Below, piece after piece: positions 1 through 8,500 of a stretch of 21,939 bases of DNA. Source of the stretch: a virus. Where the stretch lies: the IMG/VR virus record IMGVR_UViG_3300046007_014117, positions 1 to 21,939 of that record. One strand, given 5' to 3'. The number at the start of each line of letters is the position of its first letter. The stretch's first letter is position 1. The translations under genes and the position numbers were made by a program. Under the pieces are notes generated by a model, which searched no databases, was not told where the DNA came from, and worked only from the letters and a program-made list of their open reading frames with translations.

Positions 1-373
1 AAGTTTTACTGCTTGTTCCTGTCCAAGCAGTGTATTGTGTACCAGACGCTGCTGCATTTCCCCTGGCATTTGTCACATTGGTTATATCTGTAGATACATT
101 AGACAGTATGGTAATTAAATCTGTGGAAACTGGAGCAATTCTTGAAGTTATAGTGGTACCTTGATGACTGGCAGTGCTGGCCAAATTATTGACCAAAGAT
201 GCCCAATTTGTAGCTGATACAAGACTTCCTACACTGACCTGTGACAAAGCAGTTTGCCCATAACCAAAACTAGTAGCACCAGTGGCCCATACACGATTTA
301 GCCCCGACGAACTGTCCCCTACAAAAGTATTGTAGTCAGTTGCTTCAATTAATCCACCTGATATATAACTCAT
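1..373 (-). CDS. Virion structural / tail-fibre-associated protein, N-terminal part (cut by left edge)
   Basis: An open frame starts at an ATG at 371-373 and reads through to the left edge, giving 124 residues with no stop; the C-terminus is outside the window. It begins MSYISGGLIEATDYNTFVGD and continues with Gly/Ser/Thr/Ala-rich, weakly hydrophobic sequence, including WASLVNNLASTASHQGT (about residues 57-73). This opening and the W..L.N.L...A.HQG pattern resemble small virion proteins encoded near tail-fibre genes in marine T4-like phages; that resemblance is from memory and was not searched. No signal peptide or membrane segment is visible. The start is supported by AAAGG (381-385) seven bases upstream, which overlaps the stop codon of the preceding 463-aa gene. 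Only ten bases separate the two genes, so they are probably co-transcribed and translationally coupled. Exact function is unknown. Confidence 0.8.
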   Translation of the reverse strand, partial: MSYISGGLIEATDYNTFVGDSSSGLNRVWATGATSFGYGQTALSQVSVGSLVSATNWASLVNNLASTASHQGTTITSRIAPVSTDLITILSNVSTDITNVTNARGNAAASGTQYTAWTGTSSKT

Positions 374-380
374 GAATATG

Positions 381-385
381 CCTTT
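381..385 (-). promoter_or_regulatory. Shine-Dalgarno site for the left-edge gene
   Basis: On the minus strand this reads AAAGG, seven bases before the ATG at 371-373. Its 5' part overlaps the TAA stop (384-386) of the upstream gene, so a ribosome terminating there would sit on the next initiation site. This supports the chosen start and suggests coupled translation. Confidence 0.5.
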
Positions 386-1775
386 ACTTTATTGTTACTA
401 TAGCTTCAACTAATCCGATATCGTCTGTTGTTTTTGATTCTAATGCACGACCTATGCTGTTGAATGCAGTCAAATCGCTGTAATTTGCTGCTTTGGCCAA
501 CCCATTGCCGGCTGCAACTAATCTGTCGCCTTTGTTAACTGTGCCAATAACACGAACTGGAACACGACCTGTTATTGCCACTGGTGGGTGTGTGGTGTCA
601 GGGCCTGCACCGCCGTTCATTAAAAAGGCAGCAGCAGTGCTGATTACGCCAAATACATTATTACTTAATGGATCCTTGACTTGCGTGATTTCAGCATCTC
701 CCCCTAACTCTACCACTGTACCTGGTTCGTAAAGTTGATCAGCTGCAAATCTTTCTGCAACGTCTGCATACAATGCAGTGGTTGCAGTGGCAAATATTCT
801 ATTGAAATAGTTACTGGCACTGCCGATATTGCCCACAGCATTTGATCCAGACTTATTGATGCTGCTGACTTCCAAGGCATTACCAAACCCCACAGTGGCA
901 TTGGCACCAAATGCTGTAAACACTGTGGTGTCTACTCCGCCATCGTTGACTTGAAAGATTATATTACCGTTGTTGGTCTGATTGGCAATGGTTATAGTAG
1001 ACCCCGACACAGTCATAGACAAATCACCATCGGTGCCAATTTCTAAACCATTGTCGTTGACAATGGTCACTGCATTCACTGTACTGGTGATATTACCAGC
1101 TACTGCAGTCGATCGCATGAATGCATTGGCATACAAACTTTCTAGCTGTTGACTATTCGTTGCTGTACCCTGGAATAATTGATCAACACCGGATATACTT
1201 GTGGCTAGAGTGATCCCTGGTCTCACTGTGGTAAATCCCGTTATACCAACCTGAGGAGTGAACGAAGCATCTTTACTGACTATGCCCACTACTTGATTTG
1301 CCACAAATAATTTTATAACCACATGATCAACCAGACTGGTATCCTGTATGGTGTCAACTATGGCCCCAGTGGTACCAGTTCCGGCAGTATAAGCCGGTCC
1401 AACCAGTATCCATGCCGAACCACTGTAAACATTCAATTGTTCGTTGACACTGTCATACCATAGATCGCCAACAGTAAGACCAGTGGCAGGAGCACTGGCA
1501 CTGGATGTGGCTCCGTTACATCTTTTAAAAGTTGTGCCATTATAAACATTGAGAGTATTATTGCTTTTATTAAACCATAATTGTCCGGTCAATGGTGCGC
1601 CCGGTGATGTAGTGTCGGCTGCATTTTCCAATAGATGAATAAAGTTTTCATCTAAAAATTCGCCATATCCGGCATAATTTTTTCCTACCAGTGTCATGTT
1701 ACTGGATGTATTAATTGTGCCATCGGCAATTGTTGCAAATACTGTACCGTCGGTTAAATTTATTGTATAAGCCAT
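384..1775 (-). CDS. Tail-fibre-like protein with GxLW repeats and a C-terminal fibre domain (463 aa)
   Basis: This predicted trimeric fibre or decoration protein probably extends from the baseplate or tail. Two copies of a short beta-repeat are seen near the N-terminus, GQLWFNKSNNTLNVYNGTTF (about 64-83) and GDLWYDSVNEQLNVYSGSAW (about 103-122). This G-x-L-W-[FY]-[ND] ... L-x-V-Y-[NS]-G pattern recurs in phage tail fibres. The middle is Thr/Ser/Val/Asn-rich with many short beta-strand patterns and almost no charge. The C-terminal 130 residues (334-463) begin ALYADVAERFAAD and contain VFGVIST, HPPVAITGRVPVRV and KGDRLV. Such a terminal domain is found at the ends of many phage fibres and somewhat resembles Peptidase_G2-type fibre ends; I cannot confirm any autoproteolytic site. 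The start has a good Shine-Dalgarno (GGAG at 1782-1785) and a late-promoter-like octamer 35 bases upstream. Its receptor, if any, cannot be read from the sequence. Confidence 0.85.
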   Translation of the reverse strand: MAYTINLTDGTVFATIADGTINTSSNMTLVGKNYAGYGEFLDENFIHLLENAADTTSPGAPLTGQLWFNKSNNTLNVYNGTTFKRCNGATSSASAPATGLTVGDLWYDSVNEQLNVYSGSAWILVGPAYTAGTGTTGAIVDTIQDTSLVDHVVIKLFVANQVVGIVSKDASFTPQVGITGFTTVRPGITLATSISGVDQLFQGTATNSQQLESLYANAFMRSTAVAGNITSTVNAVTIVNDNGLEIGTDGDLSMTVSGSTITIANQTNNGNIIFQVNDGGVDTTVFTAFGANATVGFGNALEVSSINKSGSNAVGNIGSASNYFNRIFATATTALYADVAERFAADQLYEPGTVVELGGDAEITQVKDPLSNNVFGVISTAAAFLMNGGAGPDTTHPPVAITGRVPVRVIGTVNKGDRLVAAGNGLAKAANYSDLTAFNSIGRALESKTTDDIGLVEAIVTIK

Positions 1776-1781
1776 ATATTA

Positions 1782-1785
1782 CTCC
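1782..1785 (-). promoter_or_regulatory. Shine-Dalgarno site of the 463-aa fibre gene
   Basis: The minus strand reads GGAG six bases before the ATG at 1773-1775, within TTGGAGTAATATATG. This is one of the strongest ribosome binding sites in the window and it fixes the start. Confidence 0.65.
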
Positions 1786-1810
1786 AATGTTCTATTAGAC
1801 ATATTTTTTA

Positions 1811-1818
1811 TATTTATT
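1811..1818 (-). promoter_or_regulatory. T4-type late promoter element (AATAAATA)
   Basis: The minus strand reads AATAAATA, matching the NATAAATA form of the T4 late promoter (TATAAATA in T4) recognised by the phage late sigma and clamp system. It lies in the 41-bp gap between the 201-aa gene, whose TAA stop it overlaps by two bases, and the 463-aa fibre gene. With T4 spacing (element at -13 to -6), transcription would start near 1805, leaving a 29-30 base leader that contains the GGAG site. No separate -35 is expected in this class. The assignment rests on motif and position only. Confidence 0.55.
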
Positions 1819-2422
1819 ATGTTGCACTTAATTGAGTTAAAGTCTGAATTCTAATTGTGTAGTCAATTTGTATTTGACGATTTAAACTTTTTTGTACCGG
1901 ATGAAATATCACGTGTGTTAATAATCGTGTGGCATCTCCATCTCCGGTATACCCTTTTAGTCCCAACTCATCAAAAACAAATTCACCGTTGAAATTTGTG
2001 CTATTGTCAAATGCTTGTTGCCCGGCTGGCTCGCCGTAGTCCAATAAACAAGTCACCAAAATATCAGTATAGACTTGTCCAGCAGTATGTAGTACTGTCA
2101 TTTTGTTGTTTGCTGGGTCTGTATTGGCAGCAGCATTATCGTCTACAATCTTGAAATAAGTTTCGTTGTATAAATCGGTATTTTGTCCAGTGACATTTGG
2201 CGGCAGATATGTAATCACACCAGTAGGGTCTACACTACTTCCTCCATTACCAAATGCCATTGTGTAAATATAACCGGTTGTGCGATTTGCCAAAGTCTGT
2301 GCTAGACTTATACTCATATTTTCATAATGAATGGCATTTTGTTTTTCCACAAAGACTTCGCCGTTTTTGGGATCATATATTTTCAAAAAACCTTTGATAT
2401 CATAACTCATGGGTAAAATCAT
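1817..2422 (-). CDS. T4-like phage virion structural protein (201 aa)
   Basis: A small virion protein of a type encoded next to fibre and baseplate genes in marine T4-like phages; the assignment is by remembered resemblance, and its exact place in the particle is unknown. Visible landmarks are IKGFLKIYDPKNGEVFVEKQ (about 9-28), then NAIHYENMSISLAQTLANR, a Gly-rich turn MAFGNGGSSVDPTGVITYLP (about 55-74), and a beta-rich tail ending RQIQIDYTIRIQTLTQ. There is no signal peptide or membrane segment. I chose the first ATG (2420-2422) over the second at codon 5 because GGAG (2431-2434) lies eight bases upstream of it. The start overlaps the TGA of the 48-aa ORF (ATGA), and that ORF's last 20 residues are a near copy of residues 10-29 here, which suggests a tandem duplication. 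A 41-bp gap separates its stop from the 463-aa gene. Confidence 0.82.
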   Translation of the reverse strand: MILPMSYDIKGFLKIYDPKNGEVFVEKQNAIHYENMSISLAQTLANRTTGYIYTMAFGNGGSSVDPTGVITYLPPNVTGQNTDLYNETYFKIVDDNAAANTDPANNKMTVLHTAGQVYTDILVTCLLDYGEPAGQQAFDNSTNFNGEFVFDELGLKGYTGDGDATRLLTHVIFHPVQKSLNRQIQIDYTIRIQTLTQLSAT

Positions 2423-2565
2423 GACCTTTTCTCCACAAATACTTGTTTGGTATTTGGATCAAATACTTTAATATATCCGGAAAAAGTCAATGCAGCATGT
2501 TCTTGCTTGGCATTAGATTTTTTAACAGATTTTTCCAAATTCTTATTTTTTTGTTGCATTTTCAT
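2419..2565 (-). CDS. Small ORF (48 aa) duplicating the N-terminal motif of the next gene
   Basis: An uninterrupted frame runs from ATG 2563-2565 to TGA 2419-2421. It begins MKMQQKNKNLEKSVKKSNAK, a Lys/Asn/Gln-rich and probably disordered lead. It ends SGYIKVFDPNTKQVFVEKRS, which aligns without gaps to residues 10-29 of the downstream 201-aa protein, with 9 of 20 identical and most others conservative. The stop overlaps the next start (ATGA). The last codons contain that gene's Shine-Dalgarno GGAG, so translation here should influence the 201-aa gene. Its own ribosome binding site is poor (AT-rich, only AAG), and an alternative ATG sits at 2557-2559. It could be a genuine small protein, a remnant of a once full-length paralogue of the 201-aa gene, or a coupling leader. 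The paralogy is seen in the sequence; expression is inferred. Confidence 0.55.
   Translation of the reverse strand: MKMQQKNKNLEKSVKKSNAKQEHAALTFSGYIKVFDPNTKQVFVEKRS
2431..2434 (-). promoter_or_regulatory. Shine-Dalgarno site that decides the 201-aa start, inside the 48-aa ORF
   Basis: GGAG on the minus strand lies eight bases before the ATG at 2420-2422, within GTGGAGAAAAGGTCATG. It falls in the Val-Glu-Lys codons of the 48-aa ORF. This favours the first ATG of the 201-aa gene over its in-frame ATG four codons later, and supports coupling between the two frames. Confidence 0.6.
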
Positions 2566-2570
2566 TTTAT

Positions 2571-2578
2571 TATTTATC
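2571..2578 (-). promoter_or_regulatory. T4-type late promoter element (GATAAATA) before the 48-aa/201-aa pair
   Basis: The minus strand reads GATAAATA, an exact match to NATAAATA, five bases after the giant gene's TGA (2583-2585). With T4 spacing, transcription would begin at about 2565, the A of the 48-aa ORF's first ATG. That transcript would be leaderless for the small ORF but would give the 201-aa gene a leader of about 140 bases. The element may therefore mainly serve the 201-aa gene. Confidence 0.55.
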
Positions 2579-2582
2579 TTAA

Positions 2583-5500
2583 TCAAAAACCTCTAAAAAA
2601 CCTAGCTGCGTCAGTGTCGGTTTCTTGTAAAGCTAGACCATTGCTGGCTGTATTGGTGCCAGGTTGATACCAACTGAGTCCTTGTACCACTGCTATTACC
2701 ACTTCTTGTCCGTCGGGTGGGGCTTGATCAAACTCCACAGCAATTGGCTCATAATAGCTGATAAAATAATTATCTGATTGAAGTATACCCCCTATATAAA
2801 CTTGCAATGCCTGTTCTATGAATCCCGAGCTGTCAGCATAGTAGTTTAAATTTATATTGCTGGCCACAAACTTGATAGTGGACCCGTCGCCAATAAACAC
2901 ATCTTGCACAGTTCTATTTTGATACTGACTGTCCAACAAATTGCCCAGTCCCATGTCATAGACTGTGCTATTTGTCAAATGAGCTGCTGCTGCTGTGCCT
3001 GCTGTGCCTCTTCGTAGTCCCGAGATACTGTTTGTGGCTAGATCAACTGTCCTATAAGTAATTCTTTCTCCATTGACGGTAATTACACCCAATAGATTTT
3101 TGGATGGGTCTGGAATTTCAAGATTGGAGACATTATTGACATATATTGTGTCTGATTCGGCAGTGATATCACTGATTAGATATGTGGAGGAATTTTCAGT
3201 GATACGATAAGTCAACTGTAAACCACGCATGTCTTGAAAAATTCTAAAACCAATTGGGTCTGGTGTTATGCTATCTGTTACTTCTGTGATGACCACAACA
3301 TCGAGTATACCAACAACCCCAGAGGTAAGTATCAATTCTTGTCCCGACACTGTGAATCCAGCACCATAAAATAATCTATTTCCATTTAGTGTTACCCACA
3401 GTCTTTCTGGTTTAGTATAGACTTTATCCAGAATAAAATTATTCACAGATACACTGATGCCATCTGCAAAGTCAAAACTACCAGGAGTAAATGAAACACT
3501 GGCTGAATCAAAAGGTGCACTGTCATAGGGCTGATCTACTGCTATAGATGATGTTATAGGGCCAACATAAACTGTTGTCAACAGTCCTTGTTGTATTGTG
3601 TCATTCCAAGTAACCACAGTGATCACATCACCGATCAGTGGCAAGAAACTGGCACTGGGATTCCATTCCAATGTTACTGCGGATGTTCCTAGTCCACTGA
3701 AAGTGTAGTCTGCATCAGTAAATACTGCAATATCAATGACAGCACCTTCGTTGGGCGCCACTGTAAATAAAATTTCTCTAAGGTCGTCATCTGATACATA
3801 TGGTTCAACTGTGTAATCTATGCCCTGCACCTGAAGTTCATTATCAAGCCAGACCACAACATCACTGTTCAATATTGTGCTTTGGTTGAACCCCAGTCTG
3901 GTGGGCAATGTGAAACCGGTAGAACCATCAGCAATATACTTTGCACCAGCAGGCGGCCTAGCACGAACACCATTTCTTTCTACCACTGCCACTGCGGCAT
4001 TGATTCCCCCCATGTTGGCTGTCAACGCAAAACTCAATGTTGATCCATCAGCAGTGAAATATTCTGTAATAGGAGTTGACCAAGTTATCCCTTCTGCAAA
4101 ATAACTGCTGCCCAGGGCAGTAATACTGATATAATCATTTATGGTATAGGTATTGTCAAAATTGATTTCTGTATATCCATTGGCATCTTCAGAATAACTG
4201 TAACTATTGATTAATTCACCATTGACAAAAATAACAAATTCTTCAATCAAATCATACTGAACATCTATGGCGAGTTGATTGCCGATTTGATTGCCAATAA
4301 AACTTTGTCTATACAATTGATTTCCGCCACCAATTCCGTAGACAGATACCACTATGATGTCCCCGTCGCTGGCAGCAGGAAAACTGATATTATCTACTAT
4401 ATTGACCGTTTTAGTGACCCAATCTACCGTATAATGCACTCCTAATAACAAATCTCGCCGTTGAGTTTGATTAGAAACCAATACTTGTATGGGATCGTTG
4501 ACAACATTGGCAAATCCAACCGAAGTTGTTACTGGGTTGTCATAGACAAATTTTATGTAGCTCAATGGAAATCCGTGTCCGTCACCTTGCCAGTCTGCAC
4601 CGGGATTAGAGAACACACGAAAATCCAATGTGTCAAAGATACTACCCGGTACTAATTCTTCGGGTGCATGACTGCTGTACTGATCTATAAAGGCACCACC
4701 GGACACATTGATGTCACTGGTCCTAGTGCCCAAGTAAGTATCTAAGAAACTGCTTTCGTAATTCACATCAAGTGTAGTCAAATTGTCATTGAACATCAGC
4801 CCATAGACTTGTACCCCAGGATAACTTATACCGGACATTAATAATTCAAGATCTACTCCAATTTCGGTCTCGTTTGGTGCATAAAATCCCTTGGTTCGAT
4901 CTACACCACTTAATGTATTGGGGTTAACCGGAGCCCAGTTACTCAAACTAAAACTGCTGGACACATTATTTTGTATGGCGACCCATGCTCGATTGGCGTA
5001 TCTGACTTTTTGGCCGATCACATAGGTTATACCAGCTGCCCAATCTGTGATATCACTTTGGTACTGATATCTGTCAAATTTGATTGTGGTCTTTAATTGT
5101 CTTATCAGTGGATTGCCCATTACTGGTATTAACAATGCGCCTGATCCTGTGCCTGACACTGTTATAGTAGGAGTTAACAGATATCCACTACCTGGATCTA
5201 CCACTGTGACTTCGCTGATGGCCCCGGAGATATTGATATTTGCAGACAAAATAGCAGGGCTGGTACACTCGCCTACCACGGTTAAGATGGGCGGCTCAAC
5301 AAATCCTGTCCCACCATCCACAATATTGACATTGTCCATGGACAACTTATAATTGTCAAACCAATAACTGTATGGAGAAGTTGTCCATAATTGGCTGGTA
5401 GGTAATGTGTCGCTGTCTTGGTTTGCTGTGCCTGTTCCAGTGGCAGTACTAAGTGTATAGGGAGTCAGTATAGGGCTTATGAATTTTGGAACAACAAGAT

Positions 5501-8500
5501 TAGTATTGTAGTAGGCAGGTATATCAAAATCCAAAACATTCAAATCAGCAATATCAAATCCATTATATATCAAGTTTAATTCGCGAACCTGCACATGATA
5601 AGGCTTGACTTCTTGGATATAGTCAATGACAAATTCTTGATTGTCTCTATTGTAAATTTGATATGGTAATAGTTGCCTAATCTTGTGATCAACATCAATT
5701 AAACTGGTTTTATATAACCACTGTGGTGCCAGGGTTTCAGATAAAATGAAGTTAAACATCAATATCAAGCATCGATTTCTTTCTATCAATAAATCGTCAA
5801 TCAAGAGCTCTTGATTAATGGCTTCCAGTATTTTTCTAGTTTCTGTGACCGGTTCTTGATCAAAGTATTGAAAATCAAATACCTCAACATCAAAACCAAA
5901 TTTGCCATATTGGTAGTCCCAAATAGCTTGACTGATTTGTATTGTGCCGTTCTGCAAACCCACTCTGTTCCACCCGGTGGAAGTTTTCAAATAAATTTCA
6001 AAATTATCATTGGCATTAAATCTAACTTTGACACTGCTGCCAACTGGTAAAGTCAATGTGTCTAATTCGGAAGCATAGTCAATTTCTGCCACTGGTGTGA
6101 TCGAACTATTATAGCCAGGTAAATACCAATTTTGGTAACTCCAGTACTTTTTGGTATCATAACTCTGTACTCTGACCAATTGTAATGTTTCAAAAGTTTT
6201 GCTGGCTGTGACTTGGTTAATGGTCCAATAACCAAATTGTTCACTGTTTGTTTCTACTAGATATCTGTAGCCGACCGGAACAGCATCAAAATCTTGATAG
6301 CTTAATTCTTCTATATTGGCCACTTTTGCGTCCCAGGCACCAGTACTGCTAGATGGATAAGATTCGGCTGAATTTAGTAAATTAAAACTGCGCGATTCTG
6401 CAATGGGGTATTGACCAAGAATAGAATTAACTCTCTTTAAATAATTTTTTAATGCTGCAAATCTATCAACAAACATGCTTTGTCTTGGTCGGAAATTTAT
6501 TCCGTAACGATCAGCGGGCCTTAACAGCGGATCCGGTACTAGATTGCCCTGTGTGTCTGCACCACAAAAACTATCTAGTAATTTTCTGTAAAGATTGGGA
6601 GGTAAAAATCCATCAGGTCGATCTTGCGGTACCAGTTCATACTCAACATGCACAGGATTGTCGTTGAATTCTTTATCAAATTCTATTGATAAAATAGTGT
6701 CTTGTGCATTTATTATGCTCTCGCCGTTATAGATAGCAAAACTACTGGCATTTAAAAAAGCCAAATACGGAATGCCAGATGACTTGGGATCAGATATGTA
6801 TCTTTCTATAGCAGAGGTACTTAGAGTCTTTGCCTTTGCTGATTCAACAAAAGTATTGCCCCTGACCCAGAAATAATAGTTGGTTCTGACTACTCCGGAT
6901 GCATCAACATACCCTATGGCATTGAACGAAGACAACGATCTAGGGAAACCCGGACCGGTATACTGTGCAGGAGGTACTTCACTTTCTGTCCACTGATAGA
7001 CTTCTATCTGACTGCCAGGAAAAAGTTGACTCCATCTTGCTGCAGCATACTGTATATTATCCTGATTGGGATTAATAAATCTTGCATTGGTAGTATCCCA
7101 CCAAATTTTTCCTAATTGAGTGCCATTCCATCGTCGACCATAGTTGTTAACCGGCCCCACATTATAGGCAGCAGGATCAATGGCACCTATGTAATCTATG
7201 TTTTGTCTTGCTGCACCCAGTATTTTTCCTTGTAATGGATCAATAAAATCAAAAAAGTCAGTGCCTGGACTTTGTAGTAAATCATAAGCAAAGGCATTGT
7301 TGATTAATTTTATGTCAACAACAGGAGTTTCTTCTCTGATCACTGTCCAAGCTGGACTATTGTTGGAATTTACAAAAGTGTTAAATCTTCCATAGTTCAA
7401 TTCACTCAGAGTGCTGTCGCCCAGGTCATTGCCCGGACTGGTAACTAGTAAAGAATTTGCAGTATAGTCAACCACTTGTCCAAATTTATCCAAACTTTGT
7501 AATCCGGCAGCAGGATAGATCTGTTGTCCAAATACAAACAGATCTGGATTAGTTATGCTGCTGGATTGACTTGATAGTAAATCAAAGGTATACACTGCAC
7601 CGCTTTCGTTGGGCTGGGAATATACACTAGTGGCCAACCCATCGAAATAAGTATCTCCTCCATCAAAAGTCATGGGTATATAAGATGAATCACGGGGTGC
7701 ACCGATTACCAATATATTTGAGCTGTTTTCGATGCTGATCGATTCGCCAAATCTTGCAGATACTAGTGGCCTGGGACTGAGTATTGTCTGTGTCTGCACA
7801 AAAAGTTCTAGTCCCAATGCTGTGTAGACATTTGTTGAATTGACAAGACCCAGCCCGATCTGTAGTTCGTTCATTCGATTAACAGTGTCATTGATCAAGG
7901 ACAATGTGAGCACACCGGTAACAACTTGGATATCTGCTGTTGAAGGCGGAGGTGTGGTAAAAGTTATTGTTTTAGTAACTAGATTAATTGTATAGTCTAC
8001 ATTTTCGATTTGTAAAATATCATTTTTATAAACCAATGCAGTATAGGATGTGACATTTTGATATGCATTGTCGATGGAATATGTTTTTAATACACCATTG
8101 GGTTTAATAGTAATGTTGTCTGATATGCTGGCTTTGACATTAGGAACCGAAGCATTGACTTGATATTCAAAACCTATTAGATTAATTATGGCAGCCAAGA
8201 CACTGGTGGTTTTCAATTCCCAATAGTCAGTGTCGGATATCGGAGTAGATACTGGAACATCTTGTAAAGCTTGATATACACTGTAAATGCCGGCATTTAA
8301 AGTCAGTACCACAGTGGCAAATTGATAACTGCTGGCCGATGACCAAATGCCAGGAACAACAACATTAATGTTGTTGACTCTGAGACTGTCACCAGCTGCC
8401 AAAACAGGATTGGCCACTGTGGCAGAAATGGTGTTGTACATTCTAGCTTGGTTGACTATTCGTTCAACCTGACCCGGTTGTGGTGTTTCTCCATTGTTTC

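Noticed and set aside
710-910. Minus-strand alternative frame inside the 463-aa gene (also 6062-6244 and 11456-11671 inside the giant gene)
   Set aside because: Each is an out-of-frame shadow of a longer frame with clear phage-protein features.
384-1775. Diversity-generating retroelement target in the fibre gene
   Set aside because: No reverse transcriptase, template repeat or adenine-biased variable repeat is visible in the window.
2419-2440. Programmed -1 frameshift joining the 48-aa and 201-aa frames
   Set aside because: A -1 shift at AAAAGG would fuse the frames into a protein with two tandem motifs, and GGAG could act as a stimulator. However, no proper X XXY YYZ heptamer is present in the right phase, and the ATGA overlap with a good ribosome site explains the arrangement.
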